From Gammaproteobacteria bacterium (GTDB lineage Bacteria > Pseudomonadota > Gammaproteobacteria > Pseudomonadales > Ketobacteraceae), in NCBI GenBank assembly GCA_013178375.1, contig JABLXQ010000019.1, forward strand, positions 1 through 64,000: a stretch of 64,000 bases of DNA, written 5' to 3'. The notes under the pieces were generated by a model. That model saw only the letters and a list, made by a program, of their open reading frames with translations, did no database searches and was not told the origin of the DNA. This document shows positions 24,653 to 32,889 of the stretch, one piece after another; the first letter of the stretch is position 1; every line of letters begins with the position of its first letter. A program made the position numbers and the translations under genes.

Positions 24653-24693
24653 TGATTTCCGCGACCTGAAATGCAATCGGTGGGAGACCTCTT

Positions 24694-25341
24694 ATGGCCA
24701 AGCTTTACGAACTGCTTGCAAACAACGTTGCCTGGGCCGACCGGGTGAAGGCGGACGATCCGCACTTCTTTGAACGCCTGTCGAAAACCCAGGCCCCGGA
24801 ATATCTGTGGATCGGCTGCGCCGACAGCCGGGTGCCGGCCAACGAGATCATTGGCCTGCTGCCGGGCGAGGTGTTCGTGCACCGCAATATCGCCAATCTG
24901 GTGGTGCACACGGATTTCAACTGCATGTCGGTGCTGGAATATGCAGTGGAAGTGCTGAAGGTGAAACACGTACTGGTGGTGGGTCATTACGGCTGCGGCG
25001 GTATCCGCGCTGCCCTGGATGGCACCCATCACGGCCTGATCGACAACTGGCTCTATAACATCAAGAACCTGTATTACCGCAACAAGTACCGCATGGATTC
25101 CATCGACTCGGAAGATGAGCGCCTCAACTTCCTGTGTGAACTGAACGTGATGCAGCAGGTGAAGAACGTGGCGCACACCCATGTGGTGCAGCGGGCCTGG
25201 GAACGGGGCCAGCCCCTGAACATCCACGGCTGGATCTACAGCCTGCGGGACGGCCTGGCCAAGGATCTGGGCGTGAGCATCCAGTCGCCCGAGGAACTGG
25301 CAGATGAGTTCCGGGTGGTGAACGGGTTGAAGGACGGCTAA
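24694..25341 (+). CDS. can: Beta-class carbonic anhydrase
   Basis: This 215-residue zinc enzyme interconverts CO2 and bicarbonate. The zinc ligands Cys42, Asp44, His98 and Cys101 (GCADSR, GHYGCGG) are at the same residue numbers as in E. coli Can. The sequence also keeps VFVHRNIANLV and the C-terminal helices with NVMQQVKNVAHTHVVQRAW and LNIHGWIYSLRDG. GGGAG at 24682-24686 lies eight bases upstream of the ATG. Its last 4 bp overlap the end of the convergent signalling gene. Confidence 0.95.
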   Translation: MAKLYELLANNVAWADRVKADDPHFFERLSKTQAPEYLWIGCADSRVPANEIIGLLPGEVFVHRNIANLVVHTDFNCMSVLEYAVEVLKVKHVLVVGHYGCGGIRAALDGTHHGLIDNWLYNIKNLYYRNKYRMDSIDSEDERLNFLCELNVMQQVKNVAHTHVVQRAWERGQPLNIHGWIYSLRDGLAKDLGVSIQSPEELADEFRVVNGLKDG

Positions 25342-27053
25342 ACCGGTCCGGTAAAGAACATCTGCAGCTGGTCCAGTGACATGGGCCGGCCCGTCAGGTA
25401 TCCCTGCATTTCATGGCAACCGCAGGATTGCAGAAACGCTTTCTGCGGTTCGTGCTCCACCCCTTCCGCCACCACGTTCAATTGCAGATTGCAGGCCAGC
25501 TCGACGATGGCCGCCACCAGCAGGGTGCTGCGCGGCACCGCCGGTACCTGTTCCAGAAACTGCCGGTCCAGCTTGATGGTGTCGATCGGCAACTGGTTGA
25601 GATAACTCAGCGAGGAATAGCCGGTACCGAAATCGTCCAGCGCCACCCGCACACCCACGGCACGCAGTTCATTCAGGATTCGCACCGCAGAATCGGGCCG
25701 CTCGATGAACAGGCTCTCCGTCACTTCCACTTCGATACTGGCCGGATCGATCTGCAGCTGTTGCAGTTTCTGCAGGAGGTAATCCTTCACGCTGTCGCTG
25801 GCAAAACTGCTGGACGACACATTCAGCGACAGCACGCAACCCGGCGCCCAGTGCCGCAACCGGGGCAGATCTGTCAGCGCCTTGTCGATCACCCATTGCG
25901 TGAACCGGTCCATCAGACCCAACGCTTCCAGCACTGGAATGAAATCGCCGGGTGTGAGCTGGACGTCGTCACGCCGGGGCCAACGCGCCAGGGCCTCGAA
26001 GCCCATCACGTTATTGTGCTGGCTGCTCGTGCGCGGCTGGTAGTGCAGGAAGAAATCGCCGCTGTCCACCGCCTGCTGCGCCAGCCGCTCGATCAGCGAT
26101 TGCCGGGAGAGGGATTCCATCAGGCGCTGGTTGAAGGAGCAGTAGGTGTGCTTGCCGATCAGCTTGGCCTGATACAGGGCACGGTCGGCGCTGGAAAGAA
26201 TTTCGTCCGGCGAACCGTATTCAGCGGAAAATCCGCACAGGCCGATGGACAGGGAGCATTGCACGGAACCGGATCGCAGTTGCACCGGTTTTTCCATCGA
26301 GTAAAGCAGCTTTTGCGCCACGCGATGTGCTTCAGGCGCGCCAATGTTTTCCAGCAGAATCACGAATTCATCGCCACCGAAACGCGCCACCGTGTCGGCG
26401 CTGCGCACTATCAGGCTCATGCGCTCCGCCACCACCTTCAGCAGTTCATCGCCAGTGGCGTGGCCCAGTTCGTCGTTGATCTGCTTGAAGCCATCCACGT
26501 CGATATACAACAGCGCACCGGTCCTGTTCTGGCGCCTGGCATTTTCATAGGCATGCTGCAGGCGGTCCATGAACAGGCGCCGGTTGCACAGGCCGGTGAG
26601 CGTGTCGTAGTGGGCCAGGTATTCCAGTTGCTGCAAACGCTGGAAATCACGGTGGGCGTAACGAATGGAGCGGTCGAGTATGGCGGTATTGACGATGCGC
26701 TTGGGCAGGTAATCGGCGATACCTTTGTTCAGTGCCAGCTGATCGATTTCCGCATCGTCGTGCCCGGTCAGCAGGATCACCGGCAACTGGCAACCGGATT
26801 TCTGCATGCGCTGCAGCAGGTCAAAAGCCGTCTGGTGGCCCAGGTAGAAATCCAGCAGCACGATGTCCGGCTGATGCTGCAACTGCTCCACTGCCTGATC
26901 CACATTGCGCGCCTCCAGCACGTCGTGGCTGCGGCCCGATTGTTTCAGCAGACGCTTGAGGAAATACAGATCCTCGTCATCGTCATCCACCAGCAGCAGT
27001 TTCAGGTTCTGATCCGGAGTCTTCACTGCGGGTGCCTGCAATAGTGTTGGCAT
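25338..27053 (-). CDS. Response regulator with GGDEF and EAL domains
   Basis: This 571-residue protein has a receiver domain (about 15-135; LLLVDDDDEDLYFL, phospho-acceptor Asp in DIVLLDFYLG), a GGDEF domain (about 145-300; intact RFGGDEFVIL) and an EAL domain (about 320-565; GFEALARW, EVTES, DDFGTGYSSL, KLDRQF, AEGVE). Both catalytic motifs are kept, so it could make and break cyclic di-GMP. The preferred start lies 4 bp after the stop of the single-domain response regulator upstream, which argues for coupling. A longer frame to 27092 overlaps that gene. Confidence 0.9.
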   Translation of the reverse strand: MPTLLQAPAVKTPDQNLKLLLVDDDDEDLYFLKRLLKQSGRSHDVLEARNVDQAVEQLQHQPDIVLLDFYLGHQTAFDLLQRMQKSGCQLPVILLTGHDDAEIDQLALNKGIADYLPKRIVNTAILDRSIRYAHRDFQRLQQLEYLAHYDTLTGLCNRRLFMDRLQHAYENARRQNRTGALLYIDVDGFKQINDELGHATGDELLKVVAERMSLIVRSADTVARFGGDEFVILLENIGAPEAHRVAQKLLYSMEKPVQLRSGSVQCSLSIGLCGFSAEYGSPDEILSSADRALYQAKLIGKHTYCSFNQRLMESLSRQSLIERLAQQAVDSGDFFLHYQPRTSSQHNNVMGFEALARWPRRDDVQLTPGDFIPVLEALGLMDRFTQWVIDKALTDLPRLRHWAPGCVLSLNVSSSSFASDSVKDYLLQKLQQLQIDPASIEVEVTESLFIERPDSAVRILNELRAVGVRVALDDFGTGYSSLSYLNQLPIDTIKLDRQFLEQVPAVPRSTLLVAAIVELACNLQLNVVAEGVEHEPQKAFLQSCGCHEMQGYLTGRPMSLDQLQMFFTGPV

Positions 27054-27057
27054 CTGG

Positions 27058-27522
27058 TCACTCTGTTGATTTGGATGGCAGGGCTGCAACACCCAGCCAG
27101 TACGCGCTGATCTGTGCCACCACTTCCGTCAAACCGTCGAAACCGAATGGTTTGCTGATGAAGGAGTTGGCACCCATGCTGTAGGACGTGAGCACGTCCT
27201 CTTCCGCCTTTGAGGTAGTGAAAATAACTGCCGGAATCCGACGCCAGCGCTCGTTCAGCTTGACCCGGCGCAGGGTTTCCATTCCACCCACGCCTGGCAT
27301 GTTGAGATCAAGCAGGATCAGACCGGGATAGGTCTGGTTGCCTTTGTCGCACCGGTGCAGGAAATCCAGCGCTTCCTCGCCTGAAAAAACTGAAAACAAC
27401 GGATTCGACACGTTGTTTTTTTTGAAAGCGCGCTTGATGAACTGCACGTCTTCCAAGTCGTCGTCCACGATCAGAATCGCAGCCAGCGCTGCCGCTTCCG
27501 ATAGTGCTGTCATGCCTGTCAT
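27058..27522 (-). CDS. Single-domain response regulator (Rcp1/CheY-like)
   Basis: This 154-residue receiver protein shows ILIVDDDLEDVQFIKRAF (acidic pocket), GLILLDLNMPGVGGME (phospho-acceptor Asp), FTTSKAEEDV and ISKPFGFD (conserved Lys). It has no output domain. The form resembles Rcp1-type regulators that pair with phytochrome-like kinases. It lies between the histidine kinase and the GGDEF-EAL regulator and may act as phosphate relay or sink. A start three codons inside (27513) is also possible. Confidence 0.88.
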   Translation of the reverse strand: MTGMTALSEAAALAAILIVDDDLEDVQFIKRAFKKNNVSNPLFSVFSGEEALDFLHRCDKGNQTYPGLILLDLNMPGVGGMETLRRVKLNERWRRIPAVIFTTSKAEEDVLTSYSMGANSFISKPFGFDGLTEVVAQISAYWLGVAALPSKSTE

Positions 27523-27651
27523 AACCCACCCTGTCCCGGCCCACAGGCCAGCGCACGGTTGAGACCAGTATTGGTCAATATTTCACCATATTCAACCGCG
27601 CACCGGTTTACTGTGCAAAATTCACAAACCGGCATCGTTGCATCCCTTTAT

Positions 27652-28950
27652 TTATTTGACTCTACCTCTTTTCAACCAGATGCAAAACTCGGCACCCGCG
27701 TTCAGGTCGCCGGTGGCAACGATGAAACCTTCGTGCCGCTCGACGATCTTGCGGCAGATCGCCAACCCCATGCCGGTGCCCTGGTATTTGTCGCGCCCGT
27801 GCAAGCGTTTGAAAACATCGAAAATAAGTTCACTGTACTGATTGTCGAAACCAATGCCGTTGTCGCGCACCAGAATCGCGACATAGTGCGGATCAGCATT
27901 GGGCGCCGGCCGGTTATTCGATTCTATTCTGATAACCGGTGGTACGCCGTCGCGATGATATTTAAGACTGTTGGATATAAGGTTCTGGAACAGCTGGTGC
28001 AACTGGTTACGATCACCCATGACGGCCGGCAATCCACTGCAAATCACCTGGGCGCCGGACTCACTGATGCTGAGGGAAAGATCCTCCACCACATCGGCAA
28101 TCACATCCGTCATGGACACGGATTCGAGTGGCTGCGCCCGGGTGGTGATGCGCGAGTAATTCAGCAGGCTGTCCAGCAGGCGTTCCATGCGCTGCACGGC
28201 GCCGGACATGGATTTCAATACGGTGCGGCCGTCCTCGTCGATGATGTTGCCGTAATCTTCCTGCATGATTTCGGCGTAGTTCATCACCTTGCGCAGGGGC
28301 TCGCGCAGATCGTGTGAGGCGATAAAGGCAAACTGTTCGAGTTCCTTCACCGAGCGCGCCAGATTCATGTTCTGGCGCACGATGGTGGTTTGCGCGGCCT
28401 TCAGCTCGCGGATGTCGATCACACCCACGATGATCATGGGTGACGCGCCGGTGGATAAAAAAGTCAGGCCGATTTCCAGCGGAACCTCGGTGCCACTGCG
28501 GGTGACACCGTGAATGTCCCGGCCCTCGCCCATGCGCCGGCTGCGCCGCTCCTTGACGAAACTGGAACGCAGCTGCGGATGCTTGTCGCGAATGCTGGAG
28601 GGAATCAGTTTCTCCACCGACAGACCCACCAGCTCATCCTTCCCGTATTCAAAAATCTGCCGGGCGGCAGGATTGGCAAAACGGACACAGCCCTGCTGAT
28701 CAATGGCGAGGATACCAGAGGGCGCTGCTTCCAGAATGTCTTGCAGATAGGTGGAGTATTGAAACACCCGCCCGTGGATGTAAGCGGCAAAAGCCAGTAG
28801 CACCAGCATGGAAGCCATGGACAAAATGCCCACCGCCGGGTGTATGCCCAGATAAAGCAGCATGAATGCCAACCCGCCACACAACCCCGACGCCACCAGC
28901 GCGATGAGCACCGAGTGACTGGAGTAATGCCGGGAGAAGGGTTGCACCAT
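27652..28950 (-). CDS. Membrane histidine kinase with PAS domain
   Basis: This 432-residue sensor kinase has two N-terminal transmembrane helices (about 13-60) with almost no periplasmic loop, a PAS domain (about 65-185; ILEAAPSGILAIDQQGCVRFANPAA), a phospho-acceptor helix with FIASHDLREPLRKVMNYAE (His followed by Asp), and an ATPase domain. In that domain, NLISNSLKY is the N box, VRDNGIGFD the G1 box and GTGMGLAICRKIVERH the G2 box. It heads a three-gene signalling group; 129 bp separate it from the next gene. The signal is unknown. Confidence 0.9.
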   Translation of the reverse strand: MVQPFSRHYSSHSVLIALVASGLCGGLAFMLLYLGIHPAVGILSMASMLVLLAFAAYIHGRVFQYSTYLQDILEAAPSGILAIDQQGCVRFANPAARQIFEYGKDELVGLSVEKLIPSSIRDKHPQLRSSFVKERRSRRMGEGRDIHGVTRSGTEVPLEIGLTFLSTGASPMIIVGVIDIRELKAAQTTIVRQNMNLARSVKELEQFAFIASHDLREPLRKVMNYAEIMQEDYGNIIDEDGRTVLKSMSGAVQRMERLLDSLLNYSRITTRAQPLESVSMTDVIADVVEDLSLSISESGAQVICSGLPAVMGDRNQLHQLFQNLISNSLKYHRDGVPPVIRIESNNRPAPNADPHYVAILVRDNGIGFDNQYSELIFDVFKRLHGRDKYQGTGMGLAICRKIVERHEGFIVATGDLNAGAEFCIWLKRGRVK

Positions 28951-29025
28951 CCTGGAATTTCCCTATTTATTTTGCGCGTTTGGCAACGCGAACAAATCCT
29001 TGTCAGTAAAAGTAGGCAACAAAGC

Positions 29026-29050
29026 CGCGCCACGCAAATGTCGTGGCGCG
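29026..29050 (-). terminator. Stem-loop after the nar operon
   Basis: Perfect 9-bp arms CGCGCCACG (29026-29034) and CGTGGCGCG (29042-29050) surround a 7-base loop. It lies about 30 bp after the ppiC stop. In the minus-strand transcript it is followed by GCTTTGTTGC, a weak U-run, so it is a plausible terminator for narK1K2GHJI-ppiC. Confidence 0.5.
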
Positions 29051-29079
29051 CGCGGAAAAATAACGAGCGGAGGATGGTG

Positions 29080-29859
29080 CTATTGCAGCAACGGTGAAGT
29101 GGCGGCTTCCAGTGCAATTCCTTCTATGGTGGCTTCCGCTGTCAGCAGGCGCAGATACTGGCTGAGAGCAGTGTTAAAAACTTTCTGCTCCAGATAGTGG
29201 CGCACCTGATCACGGACGTTTTCATAAGGCAGGCGTTCGCCGGGAATTTTGCGCTCCACCTGCACGACGTGATAACCGTAACGGGTCTCCACCGGCTGCG
29301 TCATCAGCCCGGGTTCCGCCGCAAATACCTGGCGTTCGAATTCGGGCACGGTGGAACCCTTGCTGATCTGGCCGAGGGAACCGCCCTGCTCCCGCGACGG
29401 GCACACGGAATGATCCCGCGCCAGTTCGTCGAAGGTGGCAACGTTTTGCTGCAGCGTGGCGATCAGCGCCCGCGCTTTTTCCAGCGCCTGCTGGCGTGCG
29501 TCGGCATCGTCCGGCGCGGCAGGCAGAAGGATATGGCGCGCCTCCAGCAACGTGGGGCTGAGGAAACGTTGCGGATTGGCCGCATAATATTGACGACATT
29601 CCTGCTCGCCGGCTTGCGGCAGATTCAGCGCCTGCGCCAGCAGCTGGTCGATCATGTCGTCAGGCTCGCCGTCACAACCTTGCCGGCTGGCTTCCTGCAG
29701 CAACAGTTCACGCACCGCCAGCGCAGTACTGGCTGACTCACGGGCCTGCTCGGCGGTGGCGGCGGGATGATATTGCATCTCCGCCGCGATGGCCTGCTCA
29801 CTGATTTCCACACCATTGACACGAAGAGTACGAAGAGCACTAAGCGTTTGTGCATGCAT
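29080..29859 (-). CDS. Parvulin-type peptidyl-prolyl isomerase of the nar operon
   Basis: This 259-residue protein has an N-terminal helical part (VNGVEISEQAIAAEMQYH, LLLQEASRQG) and a parvulin/PpiC domain (about 130-235). That domain contains LEARHILLPAA, FDELARDHSVCPS, GGSLGQISKGSTVPEFERQVF and ETRYGYHVVQVERK. There is no signal peptide, so it acts in the cytoplasm, like NifM-type isomerases. It follows narI by 17 bp, as in pseudomonad nar operons, and probably helps fold or mature nitrate reductase. The ATG at 29859 follows a GAGGTGA element; the longer frame that runs into narI is a shadow. Confidence 0.88.
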   Translation of the reverse strand: MHAQTLSALRTLRVNGVEISEQAIAAEMQYHPAATAEQARESASTALAVRELLLQEASRQGCDGEPDDMIDQLLAQALNLPQAGEQECRQYYAANPQRFLSPTLLEARHILLPAAPDDADARQQALEKARALIATLQQNVATFDELARDHSVCPSREQGGSLGQISKGSTVPEFERQVFAAEPGLMTQPVETRYGYHVVQVERKIPGERLPYENVRDQVRHYLEQKVFNTALSQYLRLLTAEATIEGIALEAATSPLLQ

Positions 29860-29876
29860 GGCATTCACCTCGGCAA

Positions 29877-30560
29877 TCAGCCCTGGGCAGTTTTCTGACG
29901 GACAATCTGGTAACGGCGACCCAGATACCAGACCGGTGCGCTGATCACATGCACCAGACGGGTAAAGGGCACGATCAGAATCAGTGTCATGCCCAGCAGC
30001 ACGTGCAGCTTGTACACCACACCCACCGGCGCAATCGCGTCTGCCGCCTGCTGTGGTTGCAGCAGCACAATGCTCTGCGCCCAGTTTGCCAGCATCACCA
30101 TCACCGAGCCATCCAGATGTTGCGTGGACGCCACGATGGTGCTGAGGCCTAGCACCAGTTGTGCCAGCAGTAAAAACAGCAGTGCGATGTCGGAGGTAGT
30201 GCCGGTGTTGCGGATACGCGGATCGGTCATGCGGCGCTGGATCAGCATCAGCAACCCCACCAGACACAGAATGCCGAAGAAGCCGCCGGACACCATCGCC
30301 AGAATCTGCTTGGCCTGGGTGGTGATGACGTGATGGTAAATGGCTTCCGGTGTCAGCAGTCCGACAACGTGTCCCATCAAAATTAAAATGATGCCGACGT
30401 GAAACAGATTGCTGGCGATGCGAAAGTTTTTTCCGCGCAGCAACTGGCTGGAACCGGTTTTCCAGCTGTACTGTTCGCGGTCGAAACGAATCCAGCAGCC
30501 CACCAGACAAACAGTGACCGCGACGTAGGGGTAAAGTCCAAACATAATTTTATTCAACAT
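29877..30560 (-). CDS. narI: Respiratory nitrate reductase gamma subunit NarI
   Basis: This 227-residue cytochrome b subunit oxidises quinol and anchors NarGH to the inner membrane. It has five transmembrane helices. The four heme-ligand His residues are visible: two spaced by ten in NLFHVGIILILMGHVVG (His54 and His64) and two in YKLHVLLG and TRLVHVIS. The ATG at 30560 has GGGAG seven bases upstream; the ATG at 30566 touches that element and is less likely. It lies between narJ and the isomerase gene. Confidence 0.95.
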   Translation of the reverse strand: MLNKIMFGLYPYVAVTVCLVGCWIRFDREQYSWKTGSSQLLRGKNFRIASNLFHVGIILILMGHVVGLLTPEAIYHHVITTQAKQILAMVSGGFFGILCLVGLLMLIQRRMTDPRIRNTGTTSDIALLFLLLAQLVLGLSTIVASTQHLDGSVMVMLANWAQSIVLLQPQQAADAIAPVGVVYKLHVLLGMTLILIVPFTRLVHVISAPVWYLGRRYQIVRQKTAQG

Positions 30561-30595
30561 GATCATCTCCCGACTCTTCTAGGTAACGGGCATAC

Positions 30596-31339
30596 TTAAC
30601 GGGTTGCAGTGCGCGGTGCGGCGGCCTGGCCTTCCACCCATTTCACCGCCGCCAATGCGTCGGCTGAAACAGACTGGCTGGCAGAAGGACGCTGCGGGCG
30701 GTTCGACGGGCAGCCGCCGTTCATGTCACTGCCGGCAAACAGCGTGGCTTCCTCTTCCCACACCTTGTCGATGGCATCCGCCGTGTCGTCGCGCGGTTCG
30801 GCTTTTACGGTTTCCTGCAGCGATTGCGCATCCTGCTGGATGCCGCCCACTTCCAGCAGCACGTCGAACAGCACCGCATAGGGCGACTCGCGTTCCTGCA
30901 GGCGTGCCGACAGCAGCGCCAGAATGTGGCCGGCGTCACCCAGCCACTCCTTCACTTCAACGCGGGTGCGGGTACCGAGAAATTCCAGAAACAGCGGAAT
31001 GAAGTCCGGCAGTTCGCGCACGGCGATGGCAAAACCGTTTTTCTCATACAGGCCCATCAGGTCCACCATGGCCTGGCCACGATCGCGGGAATCGCCGTGC
31101 ACATGCTCGAACAACAACAGTGACAACGAACGGCCACGGTCAAACAGCGCGGAGTACTGTTCCTGCGCATCCATCAGGTTCTGCGCGGTAAGGTCCTGCA
31201 CAAAACGCAGCAGTGCTTCACGGTTGCGCGGGATCAGATCCTGCTGCTGGCGAATGGTGTCCAGCAGCAGTTCACGGTTTTCCCAGATCAACGGATCGGG
31301 ATAATCGAGCAAGCGGGATATGACAGTCAGAATCTGCAT
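30596..31339 (-). CDS. narJ: Nitrate reductase assembly chaperone NarJ
   Basis: This 247-residue cytoplasmic chaperone inserts the molybdenum cofactor into NarG before membrane attachment. Family marks are the N-terminal LTVISRLLDYPD, LLLFEHVHGDSRDRGQAMVDL, ELPDFIPLFLEFL and the C-terminal KVWEEEATLF. The start at 31339 has GGAGG nine bases upstream and lies 2 bp after narH; a longer frame to 31453 overlaps narH and is not real. The tail after about residue 200 is low-complexity (Pro, Ser, Ala) and differs from the E. coli protein. Confidence 0.95.
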   Translation of the reverse strand: MQILTVISRLLDYPDPLIWENRELLLDTIRQQQDLIPRNREALLRFVQDLTAQNLMDAQEQYSALFDRGRSLSLLLFEHVHGDSRDRGQAMVDLMGLYEKNGFAIAVRELPDFIPLFLEFLGTRTRVEVKEWLGDAGHILALLSARLQERESPYAVLFDVLLEVGGIQQDAQSLQETVKAEPRDDTADAIDKVWEEEATLFAGSDMNGGCPSNRPQRPSASQSVSADALAAVKWVEGQAAAPRTATR

Positions 31340-31341
31340 TT

Positions 31342-32874
31342 TCAGTCCTCCAGGCTGCGGGTGTTGATCAGGTTCTTGTTGGTCTTGCGACCACCGAACA
31401 TGTTCACCACACTGTTGCCGTCGGAGCAGCCGTTGCCGAAACTGAAACCGCAACCGCCGCGTTCGGGGAAAGCCGCCAGCGCTTCTTCGCGATGGGATGT
31501 CGGAATCACGAAACGGTCTTCGTAATTCGCAATCGCCAGATAGCGGTACATTTCCAGCGCCTGTGCTTCGCTCAAGCCCACCTGTTGCAGCACCTCAAGA
31601 TCCTTGGTCCCTTCCACGTGACGGGAGCGCATGTAAGCGCGCATGGCCAGCATGCGTTCCAGTGCGCGCACCACCGGTTTTTCGTCGCCGGCAGTCAGCA
31701 GGTTGGCCAGATATTTCACCGGAATGCGCAACGATTTCACGTCGGGAATCACCCCACTGGACCCGATGTGGCCCGCTTCGTGGGCGGTCTGGATCGGGCT
31801 CAGCGGAGGCACATACCACACCATGGGTAAAGTGCGGTATTCGGGGTGAAGCGGCAGGGCCAGCTTCCAGTCCACCGCCATCTTATACACCGGCGACTGC
31901 TGGGCGGCCTTGATCACGTTGTCGGGAATACCGTCTTTCTTCGCCTGCTCGATCACCTTGTCATCGAACGGATCGAGGAAAATTTCCAGCTGCTTCTGAT
32001 ACAGATCCTGCTCGTTGCTGGCGGATGCCACTTCCTTGATGCGGTCGGCGTCGTACAGCAGCACACCCAGGTAACGGATGCGGCCGACGCAGGTTTCCGA
32101 GCACACCGTGGGCATGCCGGATTCGATGCGCGGATAGCAGAAGATGCATTTTTCCGATTTGCCGGATTTCCAGTTGTAGTAGATCTTCTTGTACGGGCAG
32201 GCGGAGATACACATGCGCCAGCCGCGGCACTTGTCCTGATCGATCAGTACGATGCCGTCTTCTTCCCGCTTGTAGATGGCTCCGGATGGGCAGGATGCGG
32301 CGCAGGCCGGATTCAGGCAGTGCTCGCACAGGCGCGGCAGGTACATCATGAAGGTATTTTCGAACTGGCCGTAAATATCCTTCTGGATGTTTTCGAAGTT
32401 CTGATCCTTGCTGCGCTTGCTGAACTCGCCGCCGAGGATTTCCTCCCAGTTCGGACCCCACTCGATTTTCTGCATGCGTTCGCCGGAAATCAGCGAACGC
32501 GGCCGTGCGGTGGGCTGATGTTTGCCTTCCGGTGCGGTGTGCAGCTTCTGGTAATCGAAGGTGAAAGGCTCGTAGTAATCATCGATTTCCGGCAGATCCG
32601 GGTTGGCAAAAATATTCGCCAGCACCCGCCACTTGGCACCGATGCGCGGTTGCAGGGTGCCGTCCGACTTGCGCTCCCAGCCCCCCTTCCATTTTTTCTG
32701 GTTTTCCCATTCCTTGGGATAACCCACGCCGGGCTTGGATTCCACGTTGTTGAACCAGGCGTATTCCATCCCTTCACGGGAAGTCCAGACGTTTTTGCAG
32801 GTCACCGAACAGGTGTGGCAGCCGATGCACTTGTCCAGATTCAATACCATTCCCACTTGCGAACGAATCTTCAT
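31342..32874 (-). CDS. narH: Respiratory nitrate reductase beta subunit NarH
   Basis: This 510-residue iron-sulfur protein carries electrons from NarI to NarG. It has four Cys clusters: CIGCHTCSVTC near the N-terminus, CEHCLNPACAASCP, and CRGWRMCISACPY, in which Trp replaces one Cys as expected for the [3Fe-4S] centre. The other cluster Cys residues are in CIFCYPRIESG and VCSETC. I prefer the ATG at 32874 (MKIRSQVGMVLNLDKC, the usual NarH start), eight bases after GGAGG; an ATG at 32880 is too close to that element. Confidence 0.96.
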   Translation of the reverse strand: MKIRSQVGMVLNLDKCIGCHTCSVTCKNVWTSREGMEYAWFNNVESKPGVGYPKEWENQKKWKGGWERKSDGTLQPRIGAKWRVLANIFANPDLPEIDDYYEPFTFDYQKLHTAPEGKHQPTARPRSLISGERMQKIEWGPNWEEILGGEFSKRSKDQNFENIQKDIYGQFENTFMMYLPRLCEHCLNPACAASCPSGAIYKREEDGIVLIDQDKCRGWRMCISACPYKKIYYNWKSGKSEKCIFCYPRIESGMPTVCSETCVGRIRYLGVLLYDADRIKEVASASNEQDLYQKQLEIFLDPFDDKVIEQAKKDGIPDNVIKAAQQSPVYKMAVDWKLALPLHPEYRTLPMVWYVPPLSPIQTAHEAGHIGSSGVIPDVKSLRIPVKYLANLLTAGDEKPVVRALERMLAMRAYMRSRHVEGTKDLEVLQQVGLSEAQALEMYRYLAIANYEDRFVIPTSHREEALAAFPERGGCGFSFGNGCSDGNSVVNMFGGRKTNKNLINTRSLED

Positions 32875-32889
32875 TTGCATGGCCTCCGA

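Noticed and set aside
29860-30510. Long N-terminal extension of the parvulin gene
   Set aside because: It runs through narI in another frame. NarI is certain and the isomerase has a good ribosome site and start at 29859.
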